Shown here: positions 24,541-36,850 of the stretch, one piece after another
Position numbering within the stretch: position 1 is the first letter of the stretch
Layout of the letters: each line of letters opens with the position of its first letter
From: Casuarius casuarius
Lineage: Eukaryota; Chordata; Aves; Casuariiformes; Casuariidae
Reading direction: 5' to 3'
NCBI GenBank assembly: GCA_003342895.1
Contig: PTFA01000055.1
Span: 5,215,877 to 5,279,876 of the forward strand
Length of the DNA stretch: 64,000 nt
Program-made: the position numbers and the translations under genes
Notes under the pieces: model-generated
Told to the model about the DNA's origin: nothing
The model's input: only the letters and a program-made list of their open reading frames with translations
Database searches by the model: none

Positions 24541-26184
24541 TAACCACAGCTCTGTGAACAGGAGTGCCAGCTACTGTCAAAATAGCTGCCTACACTCCTA
24601 GCGACAGCGATGAGAAGAAACACCAGAACCCCAGAGGGAGACACGGAAGTCACCTTCAAGGCAGGAGCACATCCTCTCCATTGAGGAGCTACTGCTGTGA
24701 GGACGCACTTGACGCAGCAGTTCAAAGGATGCTCCTCGGGGTGCCAAGGTAAGCCGGTTTGCTAGATGGTGCCAGCTGCAAAAGTCTATGTCTGGGAAAG
24801 ACCTTCAGGTCTCTCAGGAAAGGAGAGAGACGAATCCCTGACGAGGCTCTTGTTTCCCTGTCTCTGCTCCTACACTGTGGTGTGTTGCTGCCTTGCTGTA
24901 AATCCAACCGAGTCCTTTCAGGCTCTGACTACCTTGAAGCATTTGGAGGCCTTCAGCAGGCAGAGCTGGTTGACTATTTAATGGCATCCATAACCTGATT
25001 TATCCTGGACTCCTACTTGGTTGATTGGCTTTCTTATGCTTGCAAGAAAAGGGGAAAAGGTTTTGGACACTGTGTTGTGACCATGTAGACACCAAGCAAG
25101 CACGCACAGCCTACTTACTCCTTTACTTTGTGCTATACACAACCCCGGTGTCATGCTCTAGACTTCTTGCTTTGTGGATTTTGGCATTCCTGCTGAATTT
25201 GTTTTGGTTAAAATTCTGAAGAGCTGTGGTTTATTAGCAATAGATGCATACACATCTTCCTTGGCAAAGGCCTTTGAACTGTCACTAGGTCATTAAAATG
25301 GTTAGTCTAGGTCACTAGTTGTGCTCAGAGAAGCCTTTTTTCCCTTTCCCCCGCCTCCTCTCCTGTATGTACACTCATATACATGGCACATAGCCTGTGC
25401 TTCTCAGTCCTCGCAGCCTGCAGGTCCTAAGCCATCCGGGAGACTTCGCTCTATAGATGAGGCAAGAGGGATGGTAATCATACATGTCAGGCGTATGTAT
25501 TAGACAACTCACATCAAAGAACTAGTTACTGGCACGTAACTCTTCTTCTCCCTGAGCAGATTGTCCATATGCCACATTGGCATGCTGGTCCTCTGATATT
25601 GGCACCTCCTCCTCCCCCAGAAAGGCATATTCTGCAACCCGGAAGAGAGTTTTGGCACTTTTCCAGAAGCAGTGCCTGAGAATGGCTCTGCAGCTCACCT
25701 GGGAGCTGCCTAGAGCTGCATGAGCCCCTGCAGCCTCTCTGCAGAGCACAGGCACTCGCCAGGCCCCAGACACCCCACCAAGGTCTCTTGAGCTTTCACA
25801 GCATGTGCCCTCCCAAAAGCTGCCTCCTCTGCCTCAGCGGGCTCAGCCGTGCCCCAGTCTCCGAGTCGAGACAGCTGTGCCTCTGAGGTCTGCCCGGGGG
25901 TCAAAGGGCCCAGACAGCTTTTTAACGGGTTTTGTTTGTACAGATACATGCTTCATGTCCTCAGTCTGCAGTGATAGCTCAGTCCTAGAGTGTATGGTTT
26001 AGAAAAGGAAATGCATGATTTAATTTGAAATCTGAGCCGAATACACAGATCGAGTAGACCCAGAAGCAGGTTTTGAGATGGCTACAAAAGAGGCCAACCA
26101 TTCCCGGGCAGAGGAAGAGGTTAGTGACCTGGACTGGGATGCTAGACCTTCAGAGAGCTTGTACTTCAACTTTGGGAAAAGCTG

Positions 26185-26222
26185 CTTTTTCCTTTCTTTT
26201 CTTTTTTTCTTTTTTCTTTTCC
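26185..26222. repeat. Polypyrimidine tract (T-rich with C)
   Basis: About 38 bases of almost pure T and C (TTTTTCCTTTCTTTTC and similar), causing the FLSFLFFFFLFLLLF run in the overlapping forward frame. Confidence 0.9.
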
Positions 26223-27239
26223 TGTTGCTTTTTCTGGCCCTTAGCATTGCACAAAGTATGTGGTACACAAAATTATTTGGAGCATGTCTACATATTGATG
26301 AACACCTGTGGGCTGGGAGGTTTTGGTGTGAGTTCATCAGCCAGAAACCTTTTTCAGAGGCTTTGTGGAAACTGGTCTTGGAATGCAGGTGCGAAAGTGC
26401 ACAAAGTTTATTTTCTCCCTTTCCAGTGCAGGGTCCAGGAGGTGAAAGGTCCCAAAAAGGAGATACAATTCAGAATGATCCAGGGTCCCTGAGTCTGAAA
26501 GCACCTCCACATTATCTGTTAATCTTTTTAAGCTGTGACTCAAATTATTTAAGTTGTTATATTTGGCTAGAATATGGTTCTCTAGACAACGTAAGCAGCA
26601 CATGTATCTGTCTGAGAAAGGCATCTACCTGCTGATTGGAGACCAAAGCTTCCAGACTGTATGTGTTGTTACTGACGTGCTTTTTCCCGCTAAGAAAAAA
26701 GTCTCTCATGAGGAAACGAGGCAGGTGAGCTGTCCCTCGAGGAAAAGGAGAAAACCGTGCCAAGAGGCACAAAGTTTCAGTCTGTTTTCTTAAAGACTAA
26801 GTGCAAGTAGCTAAATGGAGTGAGGGTATAGGAAAATACAGAATTTGCAAAACAAAAACCAAATACAAATGCTTAAAGTCTAATACCATACACGCTCAGC
26901 TGTGGCTGTTTCTCACTGCCTTCAGAGCTGGGCACAGCCGTGAATGTGTGTCTGGCAGAGCAGTGGGAGGTAGAAACATGGGGCATGAGAAGGAAGGTTT
27001 AGTCCCTGAACTCCCTTGTACCCCTGCTGCTGCGGCTGCACGGGACATAGCAGACTGCACACAGCAATGAGCACGTGCTGAGCGTTGAGGAGCCAGCTGC
27101 CATGGCATATATTAGGGTACCTGCAAGGAAAAGCTTGTAAATACACCGCAATGTTTACTAATCAGCAGAGATAGATTACTGTCACTGCTGAACTGAAGAA
27201 GTTTGAATTTCAAATTGTCAGTTGTCCTGCTGCTGATCC

Positions 27240-27400
27240 CCCACAGGCAGCATTACGGAGTCTTAAATGGCTGTCCCATTAATAGCAATGGTATAAATAT
27301 TACAAGAGGCACAACATAAATTATATGAATATGCATTAAGCAATATTTTTGTGCAAATATGCTGCAATAGGCTAGAAATTTAGTTCCATAAATGAAAAGG
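27240..27400. promoter_or_regulatory. Candidate conserved non-coding element, POU/octamer words
   Basis: AT-rich unique sequence with ATATGCATTAAG, GTGCAAATATGC and CATTAATAGCAATGG within 110 bases. No transposon wording or open frame is visible. Offered from motif density only. Confidence 0.22.
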
Positions 27401-30400
27401 AATAGGAAGGTGAAGGAAGCAGCTGGCACTCGTCCTCCTTTCCAGCACCTTCCTATGCACTAAAGGAGCTGCTGTGAGGAGCACCCGTAGCGAAGGACCA
27501 GAAGAGCCACAGAGGAGCAGCCAGGCGAGCAGTGGTCCGGAGCACACACAGCTCCAGCAGACTGTGATGCTCTCACGCTAGCACAGCGCTGCCAGGAGGG
27601 TCTTTTGGGGGCAATGAAGTGTGACAGTCTTCTTAAAAATACATTAGTTCTGCTGAGGCACAGTATCACTTTTAGTCTGAGTGTCCTGGATTCAGTACAG
27701 AATGGGATTTCCAAAATCGGTGAAATATTATCAGGCTTCAGGTTACTGAATAGAACTGTTAACACCTACATGATCTAAATTTTTTACAGGGCTGTGAATG
27801 CCACCACACTGCAGTATAGCATTGGGAAGAGACATCTGCCTCTTATTTTTAACAGTTCTTACTCTCATCTGTCTTCCTTGATCCTCCCTGCATCAAGTAG
27901 TTCCTGTAGTTAGAATAGTGGTTGCTCTTTGGGCTTGCTGAACATACCAGGAGAAGGAGGACTATAGGTTTCTAGCTAACGTACTCAGTGTACCACAGTT
28001 CATTTTGAATGGGACTCCCATCTCAGGCACACGTGGGAGACTGCAAGATGGGGACTCATTCCTGCTTTTGTTCAGCTACCCCTGCTGGCAACCTCAGAGT
28101 GGCCTGTGACTTTCTCAAAAGCACATGCAGTGTAACTGGCAGCCTTCCTGCTCAAAAGCAAGCCTTATACATCTTGTTATATCCAGCACAGTTACCCAGC
28201 TTCCTGATTACAACCAATAGCCAGCCCACAGCACAGGCAGACTGCACTCACACTTGTGCACAAAAAGCAGTTTGGGAGGCACTTTAAAAAATTCTCTTAA
28301 TTTTAGCCCCATCATCCTTGACTTGAAATGAATGGGAGCTTTGCTGTTGACATGACTGTGACTGAGTACATGTGCTGCTAAGCCTGGAGAAATGCTGATC
28401 TGGAGCTGCCACTGGCTGAGATGATACCAGCGGGGGTACTTGTCTGCTTGGAGGATTGATGAAGACTGGTGACAACAATGATTAGGATGGCAGACTGTAA
28501 CTTGTTCTTCAAGTGGATGTAAAAGAACTACCGGGAACGTTAGTTAATAACTTTAAGCTGAAGAGAGTATAACAGTGATGAATTATAGTTTAAGTCGATA
28601 TTGAAATCTGACAGTAAGTTTCATGATCTTGCAGAAGTGTAGTATTTTTTCCTTGTTTTATAAACTGATCTCACTTTTTAATTAAAATTTTAGACAGTAG
28701 TAAAAATCCAGAAAGAAATCCCTAATATTTTCTTTCCTCAACACAGTGAAAATGACAAGACAGTGATGATGGTTTTCTTTCCAGTACTGTAATAAAAAAG
28801 ATAGGCAAGCAGTACATTGAAAATGCAAAGATGTAAGGCATCGTAGCTTGCAAATGAAGACAACTAGAAGTATGGATGTCTCAGTAACAATTTTGATAGG
28901 AGAAACCCAGACTCGGAGCTCTGTAAGGACAGCCGGTATTTCCTTGCGTAGCTTTCTGTTGGTAATGTGGTTGCTCACTGGAACAAGTCATGCAACTGTC
29001 CCTCCTGTACACAGCTGTAATGCTGGTTTTAATTTTTTCTTGATCTTCAAGTTTTATACCTGCAGAAGCAGTATTTCGTCAAAACTCCACATAATTGATA
29101 TATGTAGAGAAACTTTCTTGTTTTGTTTAAACAATCATCAAAATCTTTGTGTTGTTTTAACTGGGTTAGAGAATCTGGATAGTTCCATAGAGGTAATATA
29201 TTTAAAGTTGTTGAAGATGAGAATTAAATAAAACCTAGCACACAGTTTAGTCTGACATTTGAGTGTGCTGAAATTTTTGCATGAAAAGTGGTGTGTGGAA
29301 AATCTTCCCTAAGGTCAAGCCACAGAAGATTGTGACTTTCCAAATAGATTTTCAATGACTTGGTCATTAGTTATGACTAGTAACTCAGCTCAGTGCCATT
29401 GAGAATAATGATCAATGCGACTGCTGTCTTTTACTGTAATCTTCAAATACTTTTTAACTATCTGCTTTGGATAAATAGAACATTCTGATGCTACTTTCTC
29501 TCTAAACTTGAGAGGTTGGGCCTGTTTCGGCTGTGACATACTTTGGGGTGTTGCTAGAACTGTGTAGACTCACCTTTGTGGCTGGAGCACTAATGTTCTT
29601 CTTTTGAAAGGCGGCTATCTCAGCCCACGTGGCTGGAGCAGGACTTTGCATGGAAGCAAAGGTAAAGGAGAGGACGGCTGTGTTACCAACCCACAGTCAG
29701 AGGTATTCGGAGGTTGTCTCAGTTGTGGAAGATCGCTGTGTGAAAGGACCTTTGCTTTCACACTTCCTATGCTCTTAAGAGTCTGGATGTGCCTTCTAAC
29801 TTCTCAACAGCAGATTTTATCTCAGTGGCCACAGGTTCTACTGAACTATTTTCAGTTTTTAAGAGCATGGTTGAGAAAATGGGGTGCTGCATTAGTGCTG
29901 TGTGGTTGACTTGCAATACTATTTGCAGGGTTCATTGTACTTACTTGGTGAAGTGTTTTTTTAATATGTCTTTGCAATTGGCTATGAACGGGTTGCCTTT
30001 TTGTCTCAGATAACGAAGGAGTTAATAAAGAGGGTTGGGAAAACACAGGACCTGGGTCGGAGGAAATAATTGTTTCTGATATAGGGCTCTTCAACACTGA
30101 AAGACTTTCTATTGGTAATAGTGAGCAAAATATTAATTATGCTGGGTTGGTTTTTTCCTCTTGGGCTTAGGAAACATTGATACTGTTCTAAGTAAAGAGA
30201 CAGCTGGGCAATTATGTCTGACAGTTGCTGTGGGACTCAACAGTCCTGTGCAAATATTTTGGAGACTAAGTTTTCTTATGTGTTAAAGGACCCTTAATTC
30301 TAGAGGAAGAAAATAGACTTTGCATGGAGCACTGACTGCCTAGCAGCTTGGCACAAACACGGAAGCCAGCTTGTTGCAGGTCTCAGTGAGAAATACATGT

Positions 30401-30929
30401 TTGTCACAAGCTTGCAAAAGTAAGACTGTCTTTAAATGTGTCTTCTTGTGGTTGGACAGGGAACAGATCTCCTTAGGTAAGAATTCAAACGATTACTAAA
30501 CTGGAAGCAAACTCAGGACTGCCAGAGCAGCTGGGCTTAATTTTTCCCCTGTACACTCAAGAAGCAAGGCACCACGGCCATCCTCGAGCTCTCCAGAGCA
30601 TAGACCCTCTGTGGAGCGGCACCAGCCCAGCATGGAGGTCTCAGACATCACCCAAAAAGAGGACTGTAGCCATGCTCAGTCCTGTACTGGATTTCACATA
30701 TGTACAAAGGGAGATGAATGGGCCTCCATTCCCACATCTCTTCTAACATGGAGCTAGCTGCAGTAAAGGACAGGGGTGCTCACTGTCCTTTGCTCCTTGA
30801 GGGAATGGCAGCAGGTGGGAGCATGGATCTAGGTAACATTTTAGAGTTTGAGGAGCACCACCAATAGGCATATTAGAGATTGATAACTCAGACGATCCTC
30901 CAACAACTGTTCATCTAGTCCTAGGAAAA

Positions 30930-31400
30930 AAAGATGTTAGTACTATTCACTTCCTTCTCCAGGAATGACACTGCTGCCAGCACTGAACCCTGGGGGATAA
31001 TGCTAGTGAATCACCTCTAGCCTAAAGTTAGAGATGAATTAAGCTTTCCTTTCTATTCTTTGCTTCTTATCCTTTAACCATCTTTCAAAACATTTCCTCC
31101 AGTTCCATAGCAATTTAATTCCTTTAGTAATCTTTCTTGCAAAGCATTTTAGAAAACCCAAATACACTACATCCATGGGTGTCCCTTAGCCGTGTGCTTA
31201 TCGGTACCCTCATAGCACTCAAGCATGTTAGTGAGGCAGGATTTCCCTTTGCAGAAGACCTGCAGGCTCTTTTGCAATAGATCATGTTTCTCCACAAACA
31301 CAGCGATTGTTTTTCCCCTCTTTTGTAACAGGCTTTACCATTTAACCAGTGATTTTTTTGAAGTAACTAACTTGTCAGTCAGTAAAGTTGTACTGTGGTA
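30930..31400 (-). mobile_element. CR1 LINE reverse transcriptase segment, reverse strand
   Basis: On the forward strand this shows the familiar antisense CR1 order: CACTGAACCCTGGGGGATA (the consensus 'CCTGGGGGACACCACTAGT'), CTTTGCTTCTTATCCTTTAACC, TTTCCTCCAGTTCCATAGC, GTAATCTTTCTTGCAAAGC, CCAAATACACTACATCCATG (antisense of the 'DVVYLDFSKAFD' region), ACTCAAGCATGTTAGTGAGG and CAGGATTTCCCTTTGCAGAA. It therefore covers the middle of the reverse transcriptase. The piece lacks both its 5' part and its 3' untranslated end, so it is a fragment flanked by decayed sequence. Frames are broken and it cannot encode protein. Confidence 0.78.
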
Positions 31401-32631
31401 CATTAACAGCACAGGCTAAGAAATGATGAGAAAATGAATATGCAAGGTAGATAAACATGCCCTTGTGTCTTGTCCTAAGGAAGGTTTTGTTTGAAGTGTT
31501 CCCGGGTAATCCATGTAATCATCTTCTGCAGTGATCTGTTGAAGTAAACAAAGTAACTGCTTTGGCATTCATAGTAACAGAGGTGAACTCTACCTCTTCA
31601 TTACTGCAAGCTTAAACCTTCAACTTTCTGTAATAACTAAGCGTGAAGGTGAGATATGACCCTAGCACAGAAAAAAGTTTTAGTTTGGCACAATTTAATC
31701 TAAGTGTAAACCGAGAGTCTACACTTTAGTGTATGATTTCATGAGATCCTTTTCCCTGTCTTTGTCCTAAACCATACCATATAGATTCTGGACTTCATTT
31801 TCCTCTTCCCACTCCTGTCCTAGCACTATCTCAGTAGCCGACCACTTCCTGGCATATGTCCTGGCACACATTTCCGGTGCTTCTTCGGCTTGACCGTACC
31901 CCTTGCGTTGGCATCCAGAAACTCTGCCTTTTGGATTTTCGCCATCCTGTGTGCTGGATCACTCTAAGCAAAGGCCCTTGAGGGTCTTGCCCTACAATGC
32001 TGTTACACTGTTTATGCCTGTTGCTAGATGGGAGGGCTGACAAAGGACATAGTTCTTCCCATTCTGAGCTGAAAGAAACAAGCACATACCAAGAAGCAGC
32101 TCTGTCCCTGTGACCCTTTCTGTTATTGTTGCTAACCCCTTTGATACCCACAGGCTCAGCATATTTGTCACCCCATCGGGAACAATCCTGCAGTCATAAC
32201 AGACAGAGTTAGTTAGAAAAGATGAGAATGTACTCATCAGTCTGGACTTTTTTGCATCTTTCCTAGAGGCAGTTTCAATTCCCTGCTCCTGATGCTTTTC
32301 CTGAGCCAGCTAGGTACCAGCAGAAGCCAGTGATGCTACATGCACATTACTTTGGCAATAACCACCTAGATATTACTATTTTGCACAGCATTACTTTATT
32401 TCCTGAAGGAAAATACAAAAGTGCACTCCTGCCAAGTTCTGGATGTATGTGCCTCCTTGACAAGTGGGAACTCTGAGCATTACAGTTTCTGAGGAATCAT
32501 TAGCTTAAGAGTGTTGCTTAGTCTACATATGGACGTGGTGTTGGTTTAAGTGTGACCAAGATTCACAGGAGAGCTTCTGCTGTTCTTTTTTTGGATAGAA
32601 AAATTATTAATCTCTCCTTTTGAAGGGAGCC

Positions 32632-32660
32632 ATATCTTATATATATCTTATATCTTATAA
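32632..32660. repeat. Imperfect ATATCTTAT tandem
   Basis: Three overlapping copies of an ATATCTTAT-like unit (CATATCTTATATATATCTT followed by ATATCTTATAA). Confidence 0.7.
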
Positions 32661-33829
32661 CTCCCATTTTCTTCTTTCATATATAGTAGGAGGAGCAAGA
32701 GATGAAGCTACTCAAATGTAGTGGATCACTTGTACTGCCTCAATAGGATGGCTGGAGGTATTGTTCCTCAAATGCAACAGTTCAGGCAATGCAAAATGAA
32801 AGCACAGAACTTTGTTTTGCTAAATGTAACTCACTGCTTGAGATTTTCTGCAGGAACTCAAATGCTCTCAGAGTTAGTACTCATTAGCTGGAAAGGGGTA
32901 GAAATGATTTATTCTCTTCCTTGCCTCAAACCTACACACATGAACATGTGAAAGCTTACACACCACATGTCATAGTGATCTCTCCCAAGTAGAAAACTGT
33001 TCCACTACTTTTGAGCACCACACATCGACTTGCTAAAAATCGGTAAAATGTGTTCCTAATTTAGGTAACTCTTAGTATAACATCCTACAATAACAAACCT
33101 TTCCCCACACTATCTTGTTTTGTGTCACTTGGTGCTGTAAAGCAAGGACATAGAGCTTCACTGTCCAGCTGAAGAATTTTTCATGGCATATGGAAATTTC
33201 TAGGTCGGGGATGATTGGTAGTATACTTGACAGAGGATGCCTATTGAGGGAAAGAGAGTTTAGCCTTTTCTGTCCCAGAAAGTGCCTGCCATATATTTAC
33301 AAATATAATGTTAGGTTAGATGCCCATATACAGCACAACAACTCTATTCACTCCTATAAAACTCCTAGGCTTGTATGCCTTCAAGCAAGGAGCCTAGTGC
33401 TTTTAGGAAACATGCTGCTTAAAACCTTCCTAAAACTGTTAATGAAGTGATTGCTTAGTTTGACACTGAATATTGGAGGCTAGGACTGAACTAAAACCAT
33501 CAACACTAACTGGCAGTGGCACATATTTAATACATGAAAAACATTAAATTCTGTATATGCAGCACATATTTGTGTCTCACAGGTATACTTGATCTACACA
33601 GGTGTTCCTGTCACTTTAATGTACTAGTATCTACCTTTTTGGTATAATAATGCAGTAGAGGGAACAGCCAGAAACAGCAAAGGTATGCCAGCTCCCTAAC
33701 TATATGTAGTTCTCATATTTGTATGGTGTTATTAGATTTTTACTAAAAGAAGTAATTTTAATATAGTGCTAATGATGTCTAACCTCTGCTCCCAAGGATT
33801 TGACCCAATAACATCTAGTCACTGTCACT

Positions 33830-33902
33830 TTATATATATTTTTATACATACGTACACATTTTTATATACATATGCATATAAAGCTATGAGAATATATATA
33901 AC
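33830..33902. repeat. TA-rich low-complexity tract
   Basis: Alternating TA and TATACA words for about 70 bases, ending in AATATATATAAC. Low complexity, without a long perfect repeat. Confidence 0.8.
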
Positions 33903-34896
33903 AGTTTCCTGTAAACATAGGAATAAAGCTTTAAAATTGCTATGTAGTTTCTCAGATGATAATGCTGTTTCTTAGGAATGCATAAAGTTAAAAATAGTAG
34001 AACCCATTGGATCTAAGCCAAGTTTTTTCTGTATGGAAAGGCTGTTCCTCCTTCCCTCCACCCCAGTGGTCAGTGAAGTGAGTAGCTCCCCTTCCTGGCC
34101 AGACTGTGAGCTGTTCACCACAGTCTCGCAGAAACCCAGTCTTTGCTATGACACACTTGCTGCAGTCTGCAAGTAACCCCTCTGCCGTACTGTACAAGAT
34201 ATGCAGTTCTTCTTTGACCATATCTATAACAAATAAACAAAATCAGCCCTGGAAAATGAGTAGTCAAGACTGCCAGTCAGCTTCCTTCTGGCTAGAATAT
34301 TAAACAGTAGATGCGTCATTAGAATGAGATTGTTCCAGAGATATTCCAGTGTAATTTATTTTCAGAGTATTGCTGCTATGTGCATGGGTGCCTAGACACA
34401 GTGATTAGATTCCTTAGGAAAAAAAAATCCCTATATAGATAGATTTAATTTTTCCACAGTACTTGAATTTTTCAGTCTTATTACAATTCAAGAAGTTGAA
34501 TTTTCACAGGCCTTTTCCTTCTGTCTATACCTGGGCATGGAGCTCTGGTTCTAGCCCATAGTTAATTTTATCACAAAACTTATTATGTAGAAAGGTATAT
34601 AAACAGCTGACAATAAAAGGAAGAGTTATGCATAATGAAAAGGAAAAAGCATGTTTTTTTCTTTTTAACTGCAAATTATATCCCTTTTAAACCAAAGCCA
34701 CATGCATCTATGGTTGGATCAAGGTTTTTTCCACCCCATATAGCTTGATACATTCCAACTAAGCCACTTCTAAAGAGCTACAGGCTTAAAATTCCTGATA
34801 TCTCACTTTTTCCTGCCATCTTAGAAAAACAGAGGATTAGATGACAAAATTTAGTATTTCTTTCATGAAAGGAATGAGAGAGATGAAATAGACATT

Positions 34897-34912
34897 AAAA
34901 AAAAAAAAAAAA
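34897..34912. repeat. A homopolymer
   Basis: Sixteen consecutive A residues. The preceding sequence does not look like a processed transcript, so a retropseudogene tail is not supported. Confidence 0.95.
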
Positions 34913-36499
34913 GCCACCAGGAAATGCCACAAACCATTCATTTAGGTATGTTTGAGCCCAAAGACAACAGACTTTAAATTTTTATGGTAAGAAGCATATC
35001 CTGTCCGCATTTATTTTGTAAACAAAATTCTTCAAAAAATAAACAATTCCTAAGCCATTCTAAATATGTCACAGAATGAGATTGAATTCTACATGCTTTC
35101 TCCTGCACAGCAAAGTTGGACAGTGAGGGAACCATGGAAAAAAATCTGCAAAGTACTGCCAGCTATTATGTCAAAATGTCATCTTAGGTTTTTGTAAAAG
35201 CTTCTGAGAAGCATTATACTTGTCAACTCTGTCTTCTCATGTTGCTGTTGCATTTATCAACTTTCCAACAGAAATTTAGAGAGGCTTGTATTTTTTGTCC
35301 TCTTTGGTCTTATAGAATGAAGACCATCAGCAAGAAGCTGGGATAAGCCTTAGGGATTTTATGATTATTCTATTCAATTTAGTGAGCACTCCCCACCAAG
35401 CAGCAGTTATGCATTTTCATGCCCCCCAAAATAGCACTTCATGGCCAGGGATTCCAACAGGGCAATGTTAGGGTTTGGTGGGATGGCAAGGGGGGAGACT
35501 TCTCTTGCCAGACGTACGCAGTTGGGACTGCTGTGCCAGGGAAGCATAACGGTATAGTTATGTGCAATTTAGACACTCTGGTTACATGCCTGCCAGGGCA
35601 GAGGTAGCAGAGTGCATGAGGCATCTAGTTCAGAGTCATGTAGGAGCTTCTGTTGCAGTTGGTATGAGTGCTAATGGTACAGGGATAAGAGGAGGAGACA
35701 TTGAATAGTTTAAGCTGTGGGATAATAGACCAGGAAACTTTGTGGGAGTATAGTCTGAAATGATCCCAATACAATGCCTAAGACCAGAGAGGCATTGACA
35801 AATGGTTGAAGAAGAAGGGTTTGTATTGATTAGGAATTGCAGGTATAGCTGGAGGCATACAGAAAGAATGGCATTTCTTTCTAGCTCCACCTAAACCAAA
35901 TGGACGCAGGCTAATGACACTGAAAAACTGGTAGTAGAGTTATTCAGACTGAGGACTGTGGGCAGATGAACAAGGAAAGGAGAGCATGCAGTTTGGGATG
36001 ACACATTCTGTAGGGATGAAGATATAAGAGCTCTGAATTGTCTAAAAATGTAGGGCAGATCTAAAAAAAGGTCAGTCAGGAAATGGTGAAGAATAGTTTC
36101 TGTAAGTCCCATTCCATCAGGCACCAAAGAAACCAACTACACCAAGACTAAATATGAAAGATCTTTATAAATATTAGGAATCTAGGAAGACTGATTAATA
36201 GTAATGTCTGGTTTTAAATAGGCTACTGATATAATAGGCACCTAAGAAACTCAATAAAACAAAGATAATCAGACTGCAGAGGATTGAGATCAGGAATCAG
36301 CTCAGGGCTGACACTTCTTGTGTCACTTTCTGACCCATTCTAGTTAAGGAAAATTCAGAGCCAAATAGGGTAAATAAAGTCTGCTAACAAGAACTACAGA
36401 ATAAATAAGGAAAAAAAAATGTCATCCTCAAAGGGAAGAGTAGTATTGGGCTACTGGAAATAATAGCTAGCATCATGACTGAGACATCATAAAAGAGAT

Positions 36500-36850
36500 G
36501 AAGAAGCATATAAGGGCAGAAAAAATAATAGGACAGAAAACTTCAGTCCTAAATATAATAGGGAGGAGTCAGCAAACCTACTGAAGTTCTTTAAAGGTAC
36601 TGGTGGGTATGTGGATAATGCTGATATGGTTGATAAAGTGTATTTGGGTCTCCAAGATATTTTTGAATAGGAATCTGGTAACACGTTCAAAAAGAAATAA
36701 GCCATAAAGACAGAATAAGAAAGCTGCCTCATTTATTGGTAACAGATCAGCAAGACAGCAAAGGTAGAAACAATTCTCACAAGGAAGACTGTTAGAGGAA
36801 CCAGACAAGGACCTATGCTGGGAAAAAGTACGTTTAGTGCCTCTAAGCAC
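36500..36850 (+). mobile_element. CR1 LINE reverse transcriptase fragment, forward strand
   Basis: The piece follows the CR1 reverse transcriptase around the 'YLDFQKAFDKVP' region. It has CTGAAGTTCTTTAAAGGT, then GTGGATAATGCTGATATGG, AAGTGTATTTGGGTCTCCAA (consensus 'GTGTACTTGGATTTCCAGAA'), AAATAAGCCATAAAGACAGA, ATTTATTGGTAACAGATCAG (consensus 'ATGGATTGGTAACTGGTTAA'), GACAGCAAAGGTAGAAAC and finally AGACAAGGACCTATGCTGGG (consensus 'CAAGGGTCTGTACTGGGACC'). It stops just before the YADD catalytic box. Divergence is high, so the match is by word order. The reverse-strand open frame of 175 codons overlapping it is an antisense artefact. Confidence 0.6.

Larger units (their letters stand above)
24541..30929. 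other. Unique non-coding DNA
   Basis: No gene is recognised. The GC-richer parts at 24560-24990, 25680-25900 and 27420-27600 carry many overlapping short frames. A pyrimidine tract lies at 26185-26222 inside the longest open frame of the window (185 codons, 26078-26635 forward), which codes a run of F and L from that tract and is not protein-like elsewhere. A conserved-looking AT-rich stretch lies at 27240-27400. A degenerate CATTGACTTCAATGG-type motif lies at 28318-28350. GTGGCTGGAGCA occurs twice, near 29580 and 29630. Confidence 0.5.
31401..36499. other. Mostly unique non-coding DNA
   Basis: No gene is recognised. A CpG-retaining block at 31830-32150 is open in more than one reverse frame (see finding). 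ATATCTTAT-type tandem words lie at 32632-32660, a TA-rich tract at 33830-33902 and a 16-base A run at 34897-34912. From 35620 the sequence becomes purine-rich and repeat-like; two reverse frames at 35636-36136 share one phase and are separated by a single stop, possibly an old antisense LINE. Confidence 0.45.

Noticed and set aside
26078..26635. Forward open frame of 185 codons, the longest in the window
   Set aside because: Its length depends on a T/C-rich tract that cannot form stops and codes a run of F and L. The flanks show no domain or homology cue.
34800..34912. Processed pseudogene ending in a poly-A run
   Set aside because: The sequence before the A run has no coding or 3' UTR resemblance and no polyadenylation signal at the right distance.
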